Assembly (NCBI GenBank): GCA_027489175.1
Contig: JAIYAE010000004.1
Location: 310,001 to 374,000 of the forward strand
DNA: 64,000 nucleotides
Source of the DNA: Rhodobacter sp.
GTDB lineage: Bacteria; Pseudomonadota; Alphaproteobacteria; Rhodobacterales; Rhodobacteraceae
Reading direction: 5' to 3'
Part shown: positions 1-8,997 of the stretch, piece by piece
Position numbering within the stretch: the first letter of the stretch is position 1
Layout of the letters: each line of letters begins with the position of its first letter
Position numbers and translations under genes: made by a program
Notes under the pieces: model-generated
Told to the model about the DNA's origin: nothing
The model's input: the letters and a program-made list of their open reading frames with translations, nothing else
Databases searched by the model: none

Positions 1-898
1 TCAGGGCCGTTCGCCCCTGGTCCCAGACCTCGGGACCCGTACCGAAATGCCTAGCAAGCCAGGCAAAGGTCATGCGCCGCGTCACTTCCAGCGCATCGGG
101 AACTTCGGCCTCGGTCTCTTTTGCGTCAAGCCCGGCGATACCCCCAAGGCCATGGCCCACATTGGCAATGGTCAATAGGGCGTCCGCTCCTGGCGCGTCG
201 GTGAAGGCATCGGCGTGCCAGTCGGGGCCGCGCGGCGTGAAGTGCGGATCGTCGTCCGCCCCGCAGACCACCAGAAACGGCTTTCGCATCGTGCTGAAGT
301 CGACGTCGAAAAAGGGAAATCGCGCGGCGCTTTCGGGGGTGAGGGTGTCGCCGCCCCGACCGGGGGCAGCCAGCAGGACGCCTGCTCCGATGCGCGGATC
401 CAAGAAATCTTCCCCTTGCAACCGTGCACCAAGCAGCAGCGCCGAAGTATGTCCGCCAAACGAATGCCCGGCCACCGCGATCCGGGAACGGTCAAGGCGC
501 CCCGCCACCGCCGGCGCCTGCCGCTCTACCTCGTCAAGCTGGTCAAGGATTGCGCGCATCTCGGCCACCCTTTCCCGCCAGTAGAAGGGCGCTTCTGATC
601 GGTCCGGCCCCAATCCGCCCACGCGAGAGCTTGCGTGCGTCGGCTGGATGACCGCAAGGCCGCGCTCTGCCCAAAACTGGACAAGCGGCGCATAGCCGTC
701 CTTTGACGGAGTATACAGCGACGGCCCGTATCCATGCGAGAACAAGACGATGGGAAGGTCGCGGCCCGCAGCTGGCGCGGTCAGCCGAAGCTCCAGTTCC
801 GGACGGTCCGGCAAGGTCAGCCGGATCGGGGTATAGGCCACGGTCAGTGCGGGTTTGGGTGTCGGCAGTTGCCGGGCGATGTCGATCAGTCGGTTCAT
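1..898 (-). CDS. Alpha/beta hydrolase of the PAF-acetylhydrolase / dienelactone hydrolase type (C-terminus cut by window edge)
   Basis: I translated this frame directly from an ATG at 898; it stays open to the left edge, so the last residues are missing. The protein has an oxyanion-hole segment (IVLFSHGYG, about residues 40-48), a nucleophile elbow AGHSFGG (Ser as nucleophile, about residue 120), and a later GADDD segment that may supply the catalytic Asp. This order is typical of alpha/beta hydrolases related to bacterial platelet-activating-factor acetylhydrolases, which cleave short acyl esters. No signal peptide is visible, so it is probably cytoplasmic. It lies 71 bp downstream of the SDR gene in the same direction and may be cotranscribed. 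The substrate cannot be told from the sequence. Confidence 0.75.
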   Translation of the reverse strand, partial: MNRLIDIARQLPTPKPALTVAYTPIRLTLPDRPELELRLTAPAAGRDLPIVLFSHGYGPSLYTPSKDGYAPLVQFWAERGLAVIQPTHASSRVGGLGPDRSEAPFYWRERVAEMRAILDQLDEVERQAPAVAGRLDRSRIAVAGHSFGGHTSALLLGARLQGEDFLDPRIGAGVLLAAPGRGGDTLTPESAARFPFFDVDFSTMRKPFLVVCGADDDPHFTPRGPDWHADAFTDAPGADALLTIANVGHGLGGIAGLDAKETEAEVPDALEVTRRMTFAWLARHFGTGPEVWDQGRTAL

Positions 899-969
899 TC
901 TTCAGCTTTCCTTTGGGCGCAACGACAGCTCGCATCTGCTGCCGCTGCTGTTGGCGGGCCGTCAGTTCA

Positions 970-1728
970 TCAAGCGGCAGAGCGGCGATGTTCCTGAAAC
1001 AGAGCCTCGGCATCGGGCCCGGCGGGCAGAACGATCGGGGCGTCGACATCGGTGACGGCACGCCAGACCGCGTTCGCCACATCCTGTGCCGTCGTCTTTT
1101 CGGTCGCGTTCCGCAAAGACTGGAAACGGGCTTGCATGAAGGCGCCGTAGGCATCGGGAACATCCATCCCCATACGCGCCACGGCGTTCTTGCCGAACGC
1201 GGTCTCTGGCGCGCTCCCGGGAAGAACGAGACGGGTCCGAATGCCAAACTCAGCGGCTTCCAGGGCGAAGCTCTCTGTGAACGCGTTCACCGCAGCCTTG
1301 CTGGCCGAGTAGATCGAGAGCGCAGGCAGCGGAAGCAACGTGACGCTGGAGCTGATGTTGACGATCACGCCGCTTCGGCGCTGGCGCATCTGGGGCATCA
1401 CAGCCCGTGTCATTGCCATGGTGCCAAGCACGTTGATCTCAAAAAGCTCGCGCGCCTTGTCGATGTCAGCCCCTTCCAGCACGTTCAGCATTCCGACGCC
1501 GGCATTGTTGACCAGCGCGTCGATCGGCCCGGCTTCGGCCAGCGCAGACGTGATGCTTTGGGGCTTGGTGACGTCAAGCGGAAGGATGAGAAGGCGATCC
1601 GATAAAGGAAGTCCATCGGTTGCAGGCGTGCGCATCGTTGCAACAACCTCCCAGCCTTTGTCCAGGAAGCGACCGGCGATGGCCTGTCCGAAGCCCGAGG
1701 AACAGCCGGTGATAAGAATACGGGGCAT
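970..1728 (-). CDS. Short-chain dehydrogenase/reductase (SDR)
   Basis: A 252-residue classical SDR, an NAD(P)-dependent oxidoreductase. The N-terminus has the Rossmann glycine motif TGCSSGFG (about residues 7-14), followed by the conserved NNAG motif and the catalytic Tyr/Lys pair in YSASK. I chose the ATG at 1728 because the protein there begins directly with the first beta strand (MPRILITG) and an AGGAGA Shine-Dalgarno sequence lies just upstream; the frame is open further upstream but that extension has no family support. It is divergent from the AraC-type regulator starting at about 1825, so that regulator probably controls it. The substrate is unknown. Confidence 0.88.
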   Translation of the reverse strand: MPRILITGCSSGFGQAIAGRFLDKGWEVVATMRTPATDGLPLSDRLLILPLDVTKPQSITSALAEAGPIDALVNNAGVGMLNVLEGADIDKARELFEINVLGTMAMTRAVMPQMRQRRSGVIVNISSSVTLLPLPALSIYSASKAAVNAFTESFALEAAEFGIRTRLVLPGSAPETAFGKNAVARMGMDVPDAYGAFMQARFQSLRNATEKTTAQDVANAVWRAVTDVDAPIVLPAGPDAEALFQEHRRSAA

Positions 1729-1824
1729 TGGGTCTCTCCTTATTTGTGTGACGAGGAGATAGACGCGCTGGGGTGGACAATCTATATTCTGAAGTCCGCG
1801 ATGATTAATCAAAAGTCCGAAAAC

Positions 1825-2757
1825 ATGCCCGAACTTCCTTCAGACCCGTTGTCCAGCGTGGTGGCGCTTCTCAAACTTCGTCCGGACATCTCGAAGATGG
1901 TCGAGGCCGGGGGGCGCTGGCAGGTCGAGCGTGCCGATATGGCCAGCCCGTTCTACGCCGCCATTGTGGAGGGACGCGCGCGTTTGCTTGTGAAAGGGCA
2001 AGCGCCGGTCATGCTGCAGGCGGGAGACTTCGTGATGATCCCGGAGCCGGACAGTTTCACGATGACGAGCGAAGTCCCGCCGCCACCCGGTGCGGCGCGT
2101 ATGCCGCTTGAGACGGGACCGGGCCTATTCCGCCTTGGCCCGGCTGACAGCGCGGTCGAGATGCGGGCTTTGGTCGGGCACTGCCGGTTCGACGCGCCAG
2201 ACAAGACACTGCTGCTTTCCTTGCTTCCGCAGATGATCCATGTCTCTGGACATGACCGGCTGATGGCCCTCGTGCCTGTGATCCACGATGAGACACGTGC
2301 CGACCGGCCGGCCCGCGGTATGGTCCTTGAACGCTTGCTGGAAGTCCTGATGATTGAGGCGTTGCGGTCGTGCCCCGGTCACGCGCGCCCGCAGGGACTG
2401 TTGCGTGGATTGTCAGAGCCCGGGCTTGGTGCCGCGCTGCATCGGATACATCATGCTCCGGATGGTGCGCTGACGGTGGCAACGCTGGCCCGAGAGGCGG
2501 GCATGTCACGCTCGGCCTTCTTTGAACGGTTCAGGTCCGCGCTCGGGTGCGCACCGATGGAATATGTGCGGGCCTGGCGCATGGCCGTCGCGCGCGATCT
2601 CCTTCTGCGCGGTGACATGACCAATGCCGACGTGGCGCATCGCGTCGGATATGGTTCGGCCAGCGCATTCACCTTGGCCTTCGTGCGCCAAGAGGGGATA
2701 GCACCCGGTCTGTGGGCGCAGCGTCACGCTACGGGGCTACACGTTCACAGGGCCTGA
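1825..2757 (+). CDS. AraC-family transcriptional regulator with cupin-type N-terminal domain
   Basis: A regulator of about 310 residues. The N-terminal half (about 1-180) is a cupin-like effector domain (ARLLVKGQAPVMLQAGDFVM is the recognisable jelly-roll stretch). The C-terminal 100 residues form the double helix-turn-helix of the AraC family, with LAREAGMSRSAFFERF in the first HTH and ADVAHRVGYGSASAFTLAF in the second. The start is uncertain: ATG at 1825 gives MPELPSDPLSS, matching the N-terminus of the paralogue at 7235, while an in-frame ATG at 1801 would add eight residues. It is divergent from the SDR gene across about 96 bp, the usual layout for a regulator and its target. Confidence 0.85.
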   Translation: MPELPSDPLSSVVALLKLRPDISKMVEAGGRWQVERADMASPFYAAIVEGRARLLVKGQAPVMLQAGDFVMIPEPDSFTMTSEVPPPPGAARMPLETGPGLFRLGPADSAVEMRALVGHCRFDAPDKTLLLSLLPQMIHVSGHDRLMALVPVIHDETRADRPARGMVLERLLEVLMIEALRSCPGHARPQGLLRGLSEPGLGAALHRIHHAPDGALTVATLAREAGMSRSAFFERFRSALGCAPMEYVRAWRMAVARDLLLRGDMTNADVAHRVGYGSASAFTLAFVRQEGIAPGLWAQRHATGLHVHRA

Positions 2758-2816
2758 AGCGACGTCTTCACGCCGCATCGGCCCGTTCAGCGTTGTCCCT
2801 GTGCGCCGCAGACGCT

Positions 2817-3767
2817 CTACACGCCACGCGAAGGAGGCTGGGGGGGATGACCGCTGAAGCGTTCGGGGTAACGGCTCTCTCGGAACGCGGCATCGATCCA
2901 GTCGATGAAAGCCCGCGTCTTGGCCGGGAGAAGGCTGCGCGAAGAATAGTAGATCGAGATGCCGCCAGCGTCGGCAAACCACTCAGGCAAGAGGCGGATC
3001 AGACGACCATCCTCCAGATCCGACAGGACCTCGGCCACCGCAAGAAGGGCGACGCCCAGTCCAAGACGCGCGGCCTCGCGGATCGCGCTTGGTTCGTTCA
3101 GCACGACTGTTTCGGGCAACGCTGCCGCAATCTCGTGGCCAGCCCCGTTCCGCATGGTCCAGTGCCGGATACGCCCAGTCCGCAGCACGCGCATTGCGAT
3201 CCCGTCCAAGGCGGACAGCCCCCCCGGATCGGCAGGAGCGGTACGTCCCGCCATGTATTCTGGAGAGGCGACAGCGACAACATGTAGCGGCGCCAGCGTC
3301 CGAGCAACCGTGCCGGGAGAAAGCTCAATCGCCCCGCCAATGGCTGCGTCATACCCTTCTGCGACCAGATCGACGACGCGGTTCTCAAGGTGCCATTCCG
3401 CCCGGATCAGAGGATACCGCGCGAGGAATCCGGGCAGGAGAGGCAGCACATGCGTCATCCCGAAAGACGGAGCCATGCTGAGCTTGAGAGTGCCGGACGG
3501 TTTGGGTCCCTGTGCGGTGACCGCCGCAATCGCGCCCTGCAGCCGGTCCAGCGGGTCCCCGACCGAAGCGAGGAAACTCTCGCCCGCTTCCGTAAGCGTG
3601 AGCCCCCGGGTCGAGCGGTAAAACAGCCGAACGGCCAAATTGCGTTCCAGCATGGCGACGTTGCGGCTGACCGCTGCAGGCGTCAGCCCTAACCGGCGGG
3701 CAGCTTCTGAAAAGCTGCCGCATTCGGCGCTTTGCACAAAGGCTTCAAGGTTGGCGAGAGTCTCCAT
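2817..3767 (-). CDS. LysR-family transcriptional regulator
   Basis: A 316-residue LTTR. The winged helix-turn-helix is at residues 1-65 (FSEAARRLGLTPAAVSRNVA, then RLFYRSTRGLTLTEAG), followed by a periplasmic-binding-protein-like effector domain (TLKLSMAPSFG onward). The start at 3767 gives the canonical METLANLEAFV beginning, although the frame is open upstream. It is divergent from the Tat-exported hydrolase gene at 3974. A perfect 19-bp dyad lies nine bases upstream of its start codon (see 3776-3794) and is a likely autoregulatory site. The effector is unknown. Confidence 0.88.
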   Translation of the reverse strand: METLANLEAFVQSAECGSFSEAARRLGLTPAAVSRNVAMLERNLAVRLFYRSTRGLTLTEAGESFLASVGDPLDRLQGAIAAVTAQGPKPSGTLKLSMAPSFGMTHVLPLLPGFLARYPLIRAEWHLENRVVDLVAEGYDAAIGGAIELSPGTVARTLAPLHVVAVASPEYMAGRTAPADPGGLSALDGIAMRVLRTGRIRHWTMRNGAGHEIAAALPETVVLNEPSAIREAARLGLGVALLAVAEVLSDLEDGRLIRLLPEWFADAGGISIYYSSRSLLPAKTRAFIDWIDAAFRESRYPERFSGHPPQPPSRGV

Positions 3768-3775
3768 CGCGACAG

Positions 3776-3794
3776 CTTCAACGAATCGTTGAAG
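3776..3794. promoter_or_regulatory. Perfect 9-1-9 inverted repeat between LysR gene and hydrolase gene
   Basis: CTTCAACGA, one base, TCGTTGAAG. It sits just upstream of the LysR start codon (3767) and within the 206-bp intergenic space shared with the divergent hydrolase. Its core (TTCAAC-N5-GTTGAA) has the size of an LTTR box although it is not an exact T-N11-A. Binding by this LysR protein is inferred. Confidence 0.55.
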
Positions 3795-3973
3795 GAAAAG
3801 CAAGCAGGTCCCGACTAACGCGCCGGGCCAGCGTGACGCACATTCACGCAGACAGCAAAGCAAACTGCCGCAAAAGACCGAACCTGCCGGACGGCGTTCG
3901 GCACCGACCAACCGGGGTTTCGACTTCCCAGGTTTGGTCGCACGGCCCCTTCGATGACCAATGGAGCAGACCC

Positions 3974-4960
3974 ATGACTTCCCGCCCCGAACCGACCCTG
4001 CAGATCAGCCGTCGCGACGCACTGATCGCGGCATCGGCGTTCGCGGTGAGCGCCGGACTTCCCTTGGGCACCGCGCAAGCCGACGAACCGACACCTCTCG
4101 ACCCGCCAAAAGGAGTGCCTTCCATGGGTTACATCATCACCAATGATCACGTGCAGATCTACTACAAGGACTGGGGCCCGAAGGACGCCCAGCCCATCGT
4201 CTTCCATCACGGCTGGCCGCTCAGCTCGGACGACTGGGACGCGCAGATGCTGTTCTTCCTCGAAAAGGGGTATCGCGTCGTCGCACATGACCGGCGGGGG
4301 CATGGACGCTCCAGCCAGGTGGACGAAGGCCATGACATCGACCATTACGCCGCTGATGCCTTCGCTGTCGCAGAAGCGCTGGATCTGAGAAACGCGGTCC
4401 ATGTCGGCCATTCTACCGGTGGCGGCGAGGTGGCGCGTTACGTTGCGCGCTATGGCGAACCGGCTGGCCGTGTGGCCAAGGCGGTCCTCGTCGCCGCCAT
4501 CCCGCCCCTGATGCTTCGGACTGACACCAACCCTGAGGGCACGCCGCTGGAGGTCTTCGACGGCTTTCGCGCGGCGCTCTCTGGCAACCGCGCACAGTTC
4601 TTCCGGGACGTGCCCGCTGGTCCGTTCTACGGCTTTAACCGCGAGGGAGTGGAGGTCCACGAAGGCGTGATCCAGAACTGGTGGCGCCAGGGCATGATGG
4701 GCAGCGCAAAGGCGCATTACGACGGGATCAAGGCCTTTTCGGAGACCGATCAGACCGAGGACCTGAAGGCGATCACCGTCCCGACACTGGTGCTGCACGG
4801 CGAGGATGACCAGGTGGTCCCGATCACCGCCTCGGCCCTGAAAGCGGTCAAGCTCCTGCGCAATGGCACGCTCAAGACCTATCAGGGCTTTTCGCACGGA
4901 ATGCTGACGATGAACGCCGACGTGCTGAACGCCGATCTGCTGGCCTTCATCACCGGCTAA
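3974..4960 (+). CDS. Tat-exported alpha/beta hydrolase, non-haem chloroperoxidase/arylesterase type
   Basis: A 328-residue protein. Residues 10-40 contain a twin-arginine signal (SRRDALIAA followed by a hydrophobic stretch ending in AQA), predicting folded export to the periplasm. The mature part has the cofactor-free haloperoxidase/esterase pattern: FHHGWPLSS (oxyanion region), HDRRGHGRS, nucleophile elbow GHSTGGG, catalytic Asp in HGEDDQV, catalytic His in GFSHGM. This family hydrolyses esters and can form peracids; chlorination is a side activity. The ATG at 3974 was chosen because the Tat motif follows it directly. It is divergent from the LysR gene, its likely regulator. Confidence 0.85.
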   Translation: MTSRPEPTLQISRRDALIAASAFAVSAGLPLGTAQADEPTPLDPPKGVPSMGYIITNDHVQIYYKDWGPKDAQPIVFHHGWPLSSDDWDAQMLFFLEKGYRVVAHDRRGHGRSSQVDEGHDIDHYAADAFAVAEALDLRNAVHVGHSTGGGEVARYVARYGEPAGRVAKAVLVAAIPPLMLRTDTNPEGTPLEVFDGFRAALSGNRAQFFRDVPAGPFYGFNREGVEVHEGVIQNWWRQGMMGSAKAHYDGIKAFSETDQTEDLKAITVPTLVLHGEDDQVVPITASALKAVKLLRNGTLKTYQGFSHGMLTMNADVLNADLLAFITG

Positions 4961-5049
4961 GTCGTCCGCAAAGTGCCGCTACGTGCACCGCCGGGCATTA
5001 CACCCCCTCATTCAACAGACCCGCCTCTGGCGAACCAAGGATACGATCC

Positions 5050-5439
5050 ATGTCAAAACGAAATGCCATCTTCCCCGCCAACCGCCATGCGCTTTACGAT
5101 GCACATGGCTACTCTGCCGCAGTCCGTTCGAGCGATCTTCTTTTCGTGTCCGGTCAGGTTGGCAGCCGTGAAGACGGCTCGCCCGAACCGGACTTTGCGA
5201 AGCAGGTGGACCTTGCTTTCCGGAACCTCGAAGCTGTCCTCATGGCGGCTGGGGCGAGCTTTGACGACATCATTGACGTCACCACGTTCCACACCGACCC
5301 CGACACGCAATTTGGCACGATCATGCCGGTGAAGAACCGGTTCTTCCCGGCGGCGCCCCACCCGACATGGACGGCGGTGGGGGTGAACTGGCTTGCCGGG
5401 TTCGATTTCGAGATCAAGGTGATCGCGCGCGTGCCGTAA
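5050..5439 (+). CDS. RidA/YjgF/UK114-family protein
   Basis: A 129-residue protein with the RidA-family pattern: LFVSGQVG near residue 35, a central DIIDVTTFHTD segment, and the C-terminal HPTWTAVGVNWLAGFDFEIKVIA block. Members form trimers; RidA itself deaminates reactive enamine/imine intermediates, while other subfamilies have different or unknown roles. The strict RidA arginine signature is not obvious here, so imine deaminase activity is not assured. It is 89 bp downstream of the Tat hydrolase gene in the same direction and is followed by a strong hairpin (5487-5520). Confidence 0.82.
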   Translation: MSKRNAIFPANRHALYDAHGYSAAVRSSDLLFVSGQVGSREDGSPEPDFAKQVDLAFRNLEAVLMAAGASFDDIIDVTTFHTDPDTQFGTIMPVKNRFFPAAPHPTWTAVGVNWLAGFDFEIKVIARVP

Positions 5440-5486
5440 GCGGTTTAGCCCCGTCGCAAGATCTTGGATCCGAAAACCGAGGGAAG

Positions 5487-5520
5487 AGCGGCCGGAACAG
5501 CGCGTTGTTCCGGCCGCTTT
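5487..5520 (+). terminator. Strong hairpin, probable intrinsic terminator after RidA-family gene
   Basis: A 12-bp perfect GC-rich stem (GCGGCCGGAACA paired with TGTTCCGGCCGC) with a short loop and a short T-run. It lies 48 bp after the RidA-family stop, between two convergent transcription units, and could serve both. Confidence 0.7.
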
Positions 5521-5619
5521 GGCCTGAGCCTATCGGTGATCCCTGATCCGATGGCAAAGCCAGGAACGCGCGCTGGGTGATCTCGGCGGCAGCGTCAGGC
5601 GCCGAGATCTGCAGCGCGT

Positions 5620-6492
5620 TTACCCCGATATCAGCGGGCGCAGCTCTGTTTCGCACCATGTCCGGAAGGTGGTCGGGGTATCCTGTCGCGATGGCGGGGT
5701 GACGAGGTGATCCATCCCTTCGTTCTTGGCTGTCAGCATCTCGACATATGCCTGCGCCATGCCGTCGCTTGTGCCAAAGTCGCGCATCATCTGGCGGAAG
5801 TGCTCCATCGGCAGTTCACTAGCCACGATCTCGCGGCCCAGGACCTCGGACAGGATCGTGGCCATCTCGTTGAACGACAGATCTTCAGGCCCGAGAAGCG
5901 GAAGCGCCTCGACACCTGTCCAGCGCATGTCCATCAGCAGGCCCGCAGCGACCCGCGCCACATCGGCCTTGGCCACGTGCGGCAGCTTCAGGTCGGCGGG
6001 CGTGGGCTGGAAGAACCGGCCCAGGTCCCGGATGGGTGCCGCCTGACGGGCGATGTTGTCCATCAGCGATGCGCAGGCAAGGGCGCGGTAGTGCACGCCC
6101 GTCGCAGCGATCATGTCGTCGACGGCCAGCGTTGCAGTGATGTGCCCGGCGGGCCTGGACCAACCGCGGCCCAGGGCTGAAACGCCAACCACATGCGTGA
6201 CCTGCGACCCGCGAAGCCCATCGCAGAAGGCCTGTGAGACACCCACATAGGCCGCCTCGGCCGAGGGCAGTGTCGGGTCGCCGGGCGGCAACCAGAAGAC
6301 GCGGGTCACGCCGGGCAGCGCGCGTGCAATGGTCGCAGCGTCGGCCATCGAGCCTTCAACCACATCAATTTGCGGGTCCGGGGGCAGCTTGGACGCATCG
6401 CGGGCAATGACGCGCACGGCCCTATCGGCCGCGCGCAGATGAGAGAGGACACGGCGACCGATGTCGCCGGTGGGGGTCGTCACAAGGATCAT
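5620..6492 (-). CDS. NmrA-like NAD(P)-binding oxidoreductase
   Basis: A 290-residue atypical SDR of the NmrA/NAD(P)H-quinone-oxidoreductase-like group. The N-terminus MILVTTPTGDIGRRVL carries the Rossmann glycines, followed by VRVIARD, which sits where these proteins discriminate NADP, and VEGSMAD. There is no YxxxK catalytic motif, typical of NmrA-like proteins, which may act as redox sensors or reductases. The ATG at 6492 is used because the dinucleotide-binding strand begins there. It lies 38 bp downstream of the exported SnoaL-like gene in the same direction, and both are divergent from the AraC-type regulator at 7235. Confidence 0.83.
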   Translation of the reverse strand: MILVTTPTGDIGRRVLSHLRAADRAVRVIARDASKLPPDPQIDVVEGSMADAATIARALPGVTRVFWLPPGDPTLPSAEAAYVGVSQAFCDGLRGSQVTHVVGVSALGRGWSRPAGHITATLAVDDMIAATGVHYRALACASLMDNIARQAAPIRDLGRFFQPTPADLKLPHVAKADVARVAAGLLMDMRWTGVEALPLLGPEDLSFNEMATILSEVLGREIVASELPMEHFRQMMRDFGTSDGMAQAYVEMLTAKNEGMDHLVTPPSRQDTPTTFRTWCETELRPLISG

Positions 6493-6530
6493 GTCGGCTT
6501 CCAATTGATTTGGGGGTAAGGACAAGGCTG

Positions 6531-7133
6531 TCAGTCGCCAATCGGCCCAAGGTTGGTCAGCGCCCGACCCGTCGCGAAATCGAACGGAACCGAGACGTGG
6601 TCGTGCACCACAAGCCAGCGGTCGTTCACACGGCGCAGGAGGTTGGTTTCGCGTACCCACATGTCGATGTAGGGCCCGCCAACAATGGTGCCTTCCAGCC
6701 GGGTCAGACCGTAGACGGTCGCCAGATCGCCCTGCTGATAGACCGTCAAGTCTTCGATCGTGATCACCAGATCCTCGGCGAACATGTCAAAGAAGGTGAT
6801 CCAGTTCTGCCGCCAGCTCTGCTCGCCGTCGAAGGCCATGGCCAGACCCGCCTCGGTCGGAGCGGCCATCAGGTCGTAGGTGTAGATGTCCTCGACATAG
6901 AACGACATCATCTGGTCAAGGTCTTGCGCCGCAAAAGCCTCCAGCCAGGCGGCACGGGCGGCGGCGACCTCAAGGGCGGCGGCGCGGTCTTCGGTGGCGT
7001 CGGGGATGATCACCTCGAACGGCAGGTCAGTGGCGGCCTGTTGCGCCTGCAGCGCGGATGCGGCGAAGACGGATGCGGCAAGGACGGCCGCGCCGAACTG
7101 TGCGAGTGTGTGGCGCGTCTGGGGTCTGGTCAT
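6531..7133 (-). CDS. Exported SnoaL/NTF2-like protein
   Basis: A 200-residue protein. Residues 1-31 look like a Sec signal peptide (basic start, then AAVLAASVFAASALQAQ with an AXA-type cleavage site). The rest is an NTF2-like cone fold: AWLEAFAAQDLDQMMSFYVED, a central DMFAEDLVITIEDL stretch, and a C-terminal DRWLVVHDHVSVP. This pattern is shared by SnoaL-like polyketide cyclases and putative ketosteroid-isomerase relatives, but the activity cannot be deduced. It appears to be the first gene of a two-gene unit with the NmrA-like reductase. Confidence 0.75.
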   Translation of the reverse strand: MTRPQTRHTLAQFGAAVLAASVFAASALQAQQAATDLPFEVIIPDATEDRAAALEVAAARAAWLEAFAAQDLDQMMSFYVEDIYTYDLMAAPTEAGLAMAFDGEQSWRQNWITFFDMFAEDLVITIEDLTVYQQGDLATVYGLTRLEGTIVGGPYIDMWVRETNLLRRVNDRWLVVHDHVSVPFDFATGRALTNLGPIGD

Positions 7134-7234
7134 GATGCAACTCCTTTGGTGTGCCAAGGGACGTTACGGTCTGGCATCGGAACGATCTATGTGAGAGGGT
7201 TCGCATATCTATAGCATTCGTTCAGGACCCTCCA

Positions 7235-8227
7235 ATGTCTGACCCTGTTTCCGATCCGTTCTCTGATGTTCTGGACCTGCTTCGACCGCATGACTGCGTC
7301 GCGGCGGGCCTTGATGCCGGGGGTGACTGGGCCCTGCGCTATGCACCCCATGCTGGTCTGAAGTGCATCGGCATTCTGAAGGGCGGGTGCTGGCTGGCCG
7401 TTGAAGGCCAGCGCGACAGTATCTGGCTGGCCGAAGGTGAGTGCGCAATTCTGCCGCATGGTAAGGCGTTCGTCCTGTCGGCGCGCGGCGCGCGAATGGG
7501 CGACGCGGCCGAGACGGTGCATTCGGCCCCGGCGCATGGCGATACCGCCGTGCTTGGCAGCGGCGGCGACTTTTTCATGACGGGCGCGCGGTTCCTCTTG
7601 TCGGGCCTTGCGTCCGAGATGCTGATGGCGACCTTGCCGGATGTCATCGTGATCCGTCCTGGGGCGAACGACCGCTCTGCCAGCGGCGAGACGGTGCGGT
7701 GGGCCATCACTCGGATTGCCGCCGAGCTTCGGCTGCGTCGGCCAGGCTGCGCCAGTTCGATCGCGCATCTGTCGCATGTCCTGCTGATCGAGCTGATGCG
7801 CTGCCATCTGGAAGACGGCCATGAGGGTCAGATCGGCTGGACCGCAGCACTTTCCGATCCATTCCTTCGGCGCGCCCTCGCCGCGATGCACCGGGACCTT
7901 TCCAGCCCCTGGACTGTGGCGACCCTAGCCAAAGAAGCGGGTCTGTCACGCACCGCCTTTGCCATCCGCTTCACGCGGCGCGTCGGGCAGACTCCGATGG
8001 GCTACCTGACGATGTGGCGGATGCTTTGGGCCGCCAAGCGCCTTGATCGGGACGGAACAACGGTCGCCGAGGCGGCGGCCGAGGTCGGATACGCTTCCGA
8101 GAGTGCGTTTACGGCAGCCTTCAAGCGCACCTTGGGAACCACGCCAAGACGGTTCGTGAACGAGACTACGACCGCAACGCCGCCGCAAATCCCAGCAGCG
8201 GAGGACCGCTTGACGATGGTGGCATGA
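7235..8227 (+). CDS. AraC-family transcriptional regulator with cupin-type N-terminal domain (paralogue of the one at 1825)
   Basis: A 330-residue regulator. The N-terminus MSDPVSDPFSDVLDLLRP resembles the start of the regulator at 1825, and the cupin-like half (LAVEGQRDSIWLAEGECAIL) is followed by a C-terminal double HTH (LAKEAGLSRTAFAIRFTRRV and VAEAAAEVGYASESAFTAAF). The ATG at 7235 is preferred because its product aligns with the paralogue; the frame is open upstream without support. It is divergent from the SnoaL-like and NmrA-like genes across about 100 bp, so those genes are the likely targets. Confidence 0.86.
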   Translation: MSDPVSDPFSDVLDLLRPHDCVAAGLDAGGDWALRYAPHAGLKCIGILKGGCWLAVEGQRDSIWLAEGECAILPHGKAFVLSARGARMGDAAETVHSAPAHGDTAVLGSGGDFFMTGARFLLSGLASEMLMATLPDVIVIRPGANDRSASGETVRWAITRIAAELRLRRPGCASSIAHLSHVLLIELMRCHLEDGHEGQIGWTAALSDPFLRRALAAMHRDLSSPWTVATLAKEAGLSRTAFAIRFTRRVGQTPMGYLTMWRMLWAAKRLDRDGTTVAEAAAEVGYASESAFTAAFKRTLGTTPRRFVNETTTATPPQIPAAEDRLTMVA

Positions 8228-8429
8228 CCTGCGCCAGCCAGGCAGGACTGACGTGCGCGCGATGGTTTTCGGCAGGGGGACGACAGAGCCGGCCGCGAAG
8301 GTAAGCCCCTGAGGCGCGCACACAGGTCCAGGAACCAGTGACGCTGCTTGCAGCGTTTCCAGTCATGCCGCGCAGGCTTTTGACGCTGAGGCCACGCCGG
8401 GTTGCAGGCGGCACTCCCCCGCCTCCAAG

Positions 8430-8730
8430 GGTCTCACGGAACAAGTCAGCGCCAAGGCGTCCAGCCGGGCCAGCGCGCCCTTGGGGTCGCTCATCTACCC
8501 CGGCGGCAGGAAGAAGGTCGGCGGCCGTTCGAGCCCGTCGCAGATCACGTGCTGCTTCGCGTTCAGTTGGCTGTTGGTTCGTCCGAAGTCCTGCGGTCGA
8601 ATTCCCATCTGAAAGGCCTACCGCCGTGCGCTTGGCCGTGCGGTGCATGCTGTCGATCATGATCACCTCGCCATCCGGCCTCGCCCGCGCAGGCCGCTCC
8701 GGCTTAGACGCAGAACGACGCGCGCACCGG
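8430..8730 (-). pseudogene. Decayed IS5-type transposase fragment
   Basis: No intact gene lies between 8228 and the tRNA at 8998. On the minus strand, one frame reads EVIMIDSMHRTAKRTAVGL and the adjacent frame then continues GIRPQDFGRTNSQLNAKQHV and CDGLERPPTFFLPPG, followed by a stop and MSDPKGALARLDAL. These match the order of an IS5-type DDE transposase around its first and second catalytic aspartates, with at least one frameshift and one nonsense codon. The boundaries are approximate; terminal repeats were not found. The rest of 8228-8997 shows nothing I can identify. Confidence 0.6.
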
Positions 8731-8997
8731 CGACCGCGAAGGAACGCCACCCCGAACCTTCGTGGACCATTTGGTCTGGGCACCGACGACAGTCGCCCTG
8801 CTTCCCCGACGCAGTTGCGAAGGGGGCTTTACCGGACTCGCCTGCAGCACTGACCGACGATTTGACGCTTGGTTTCAAGCGCAGCCACGCCGTTTTCGGG
8901 CGTTCTGGCTTGTTGAACGAACAGCAGTGGAGTGAAAAACGAGCAAACCTCAGGCATTCCCGAAAACGCCGATAAATCATTCGCTTGGAAGTTTAGG

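Noticed and set aside
543-1247. Long minus-strand frame overlapping the hydrolase and SDR genes
   Set aside because: Wrong-frame shadow; the true frames show conserved hydrolase and SDR motifs.
8338-8853. Plus-strand frame of 171 codons as a gene
   Set aside because: Antisense to the recognisable transposase remnant.
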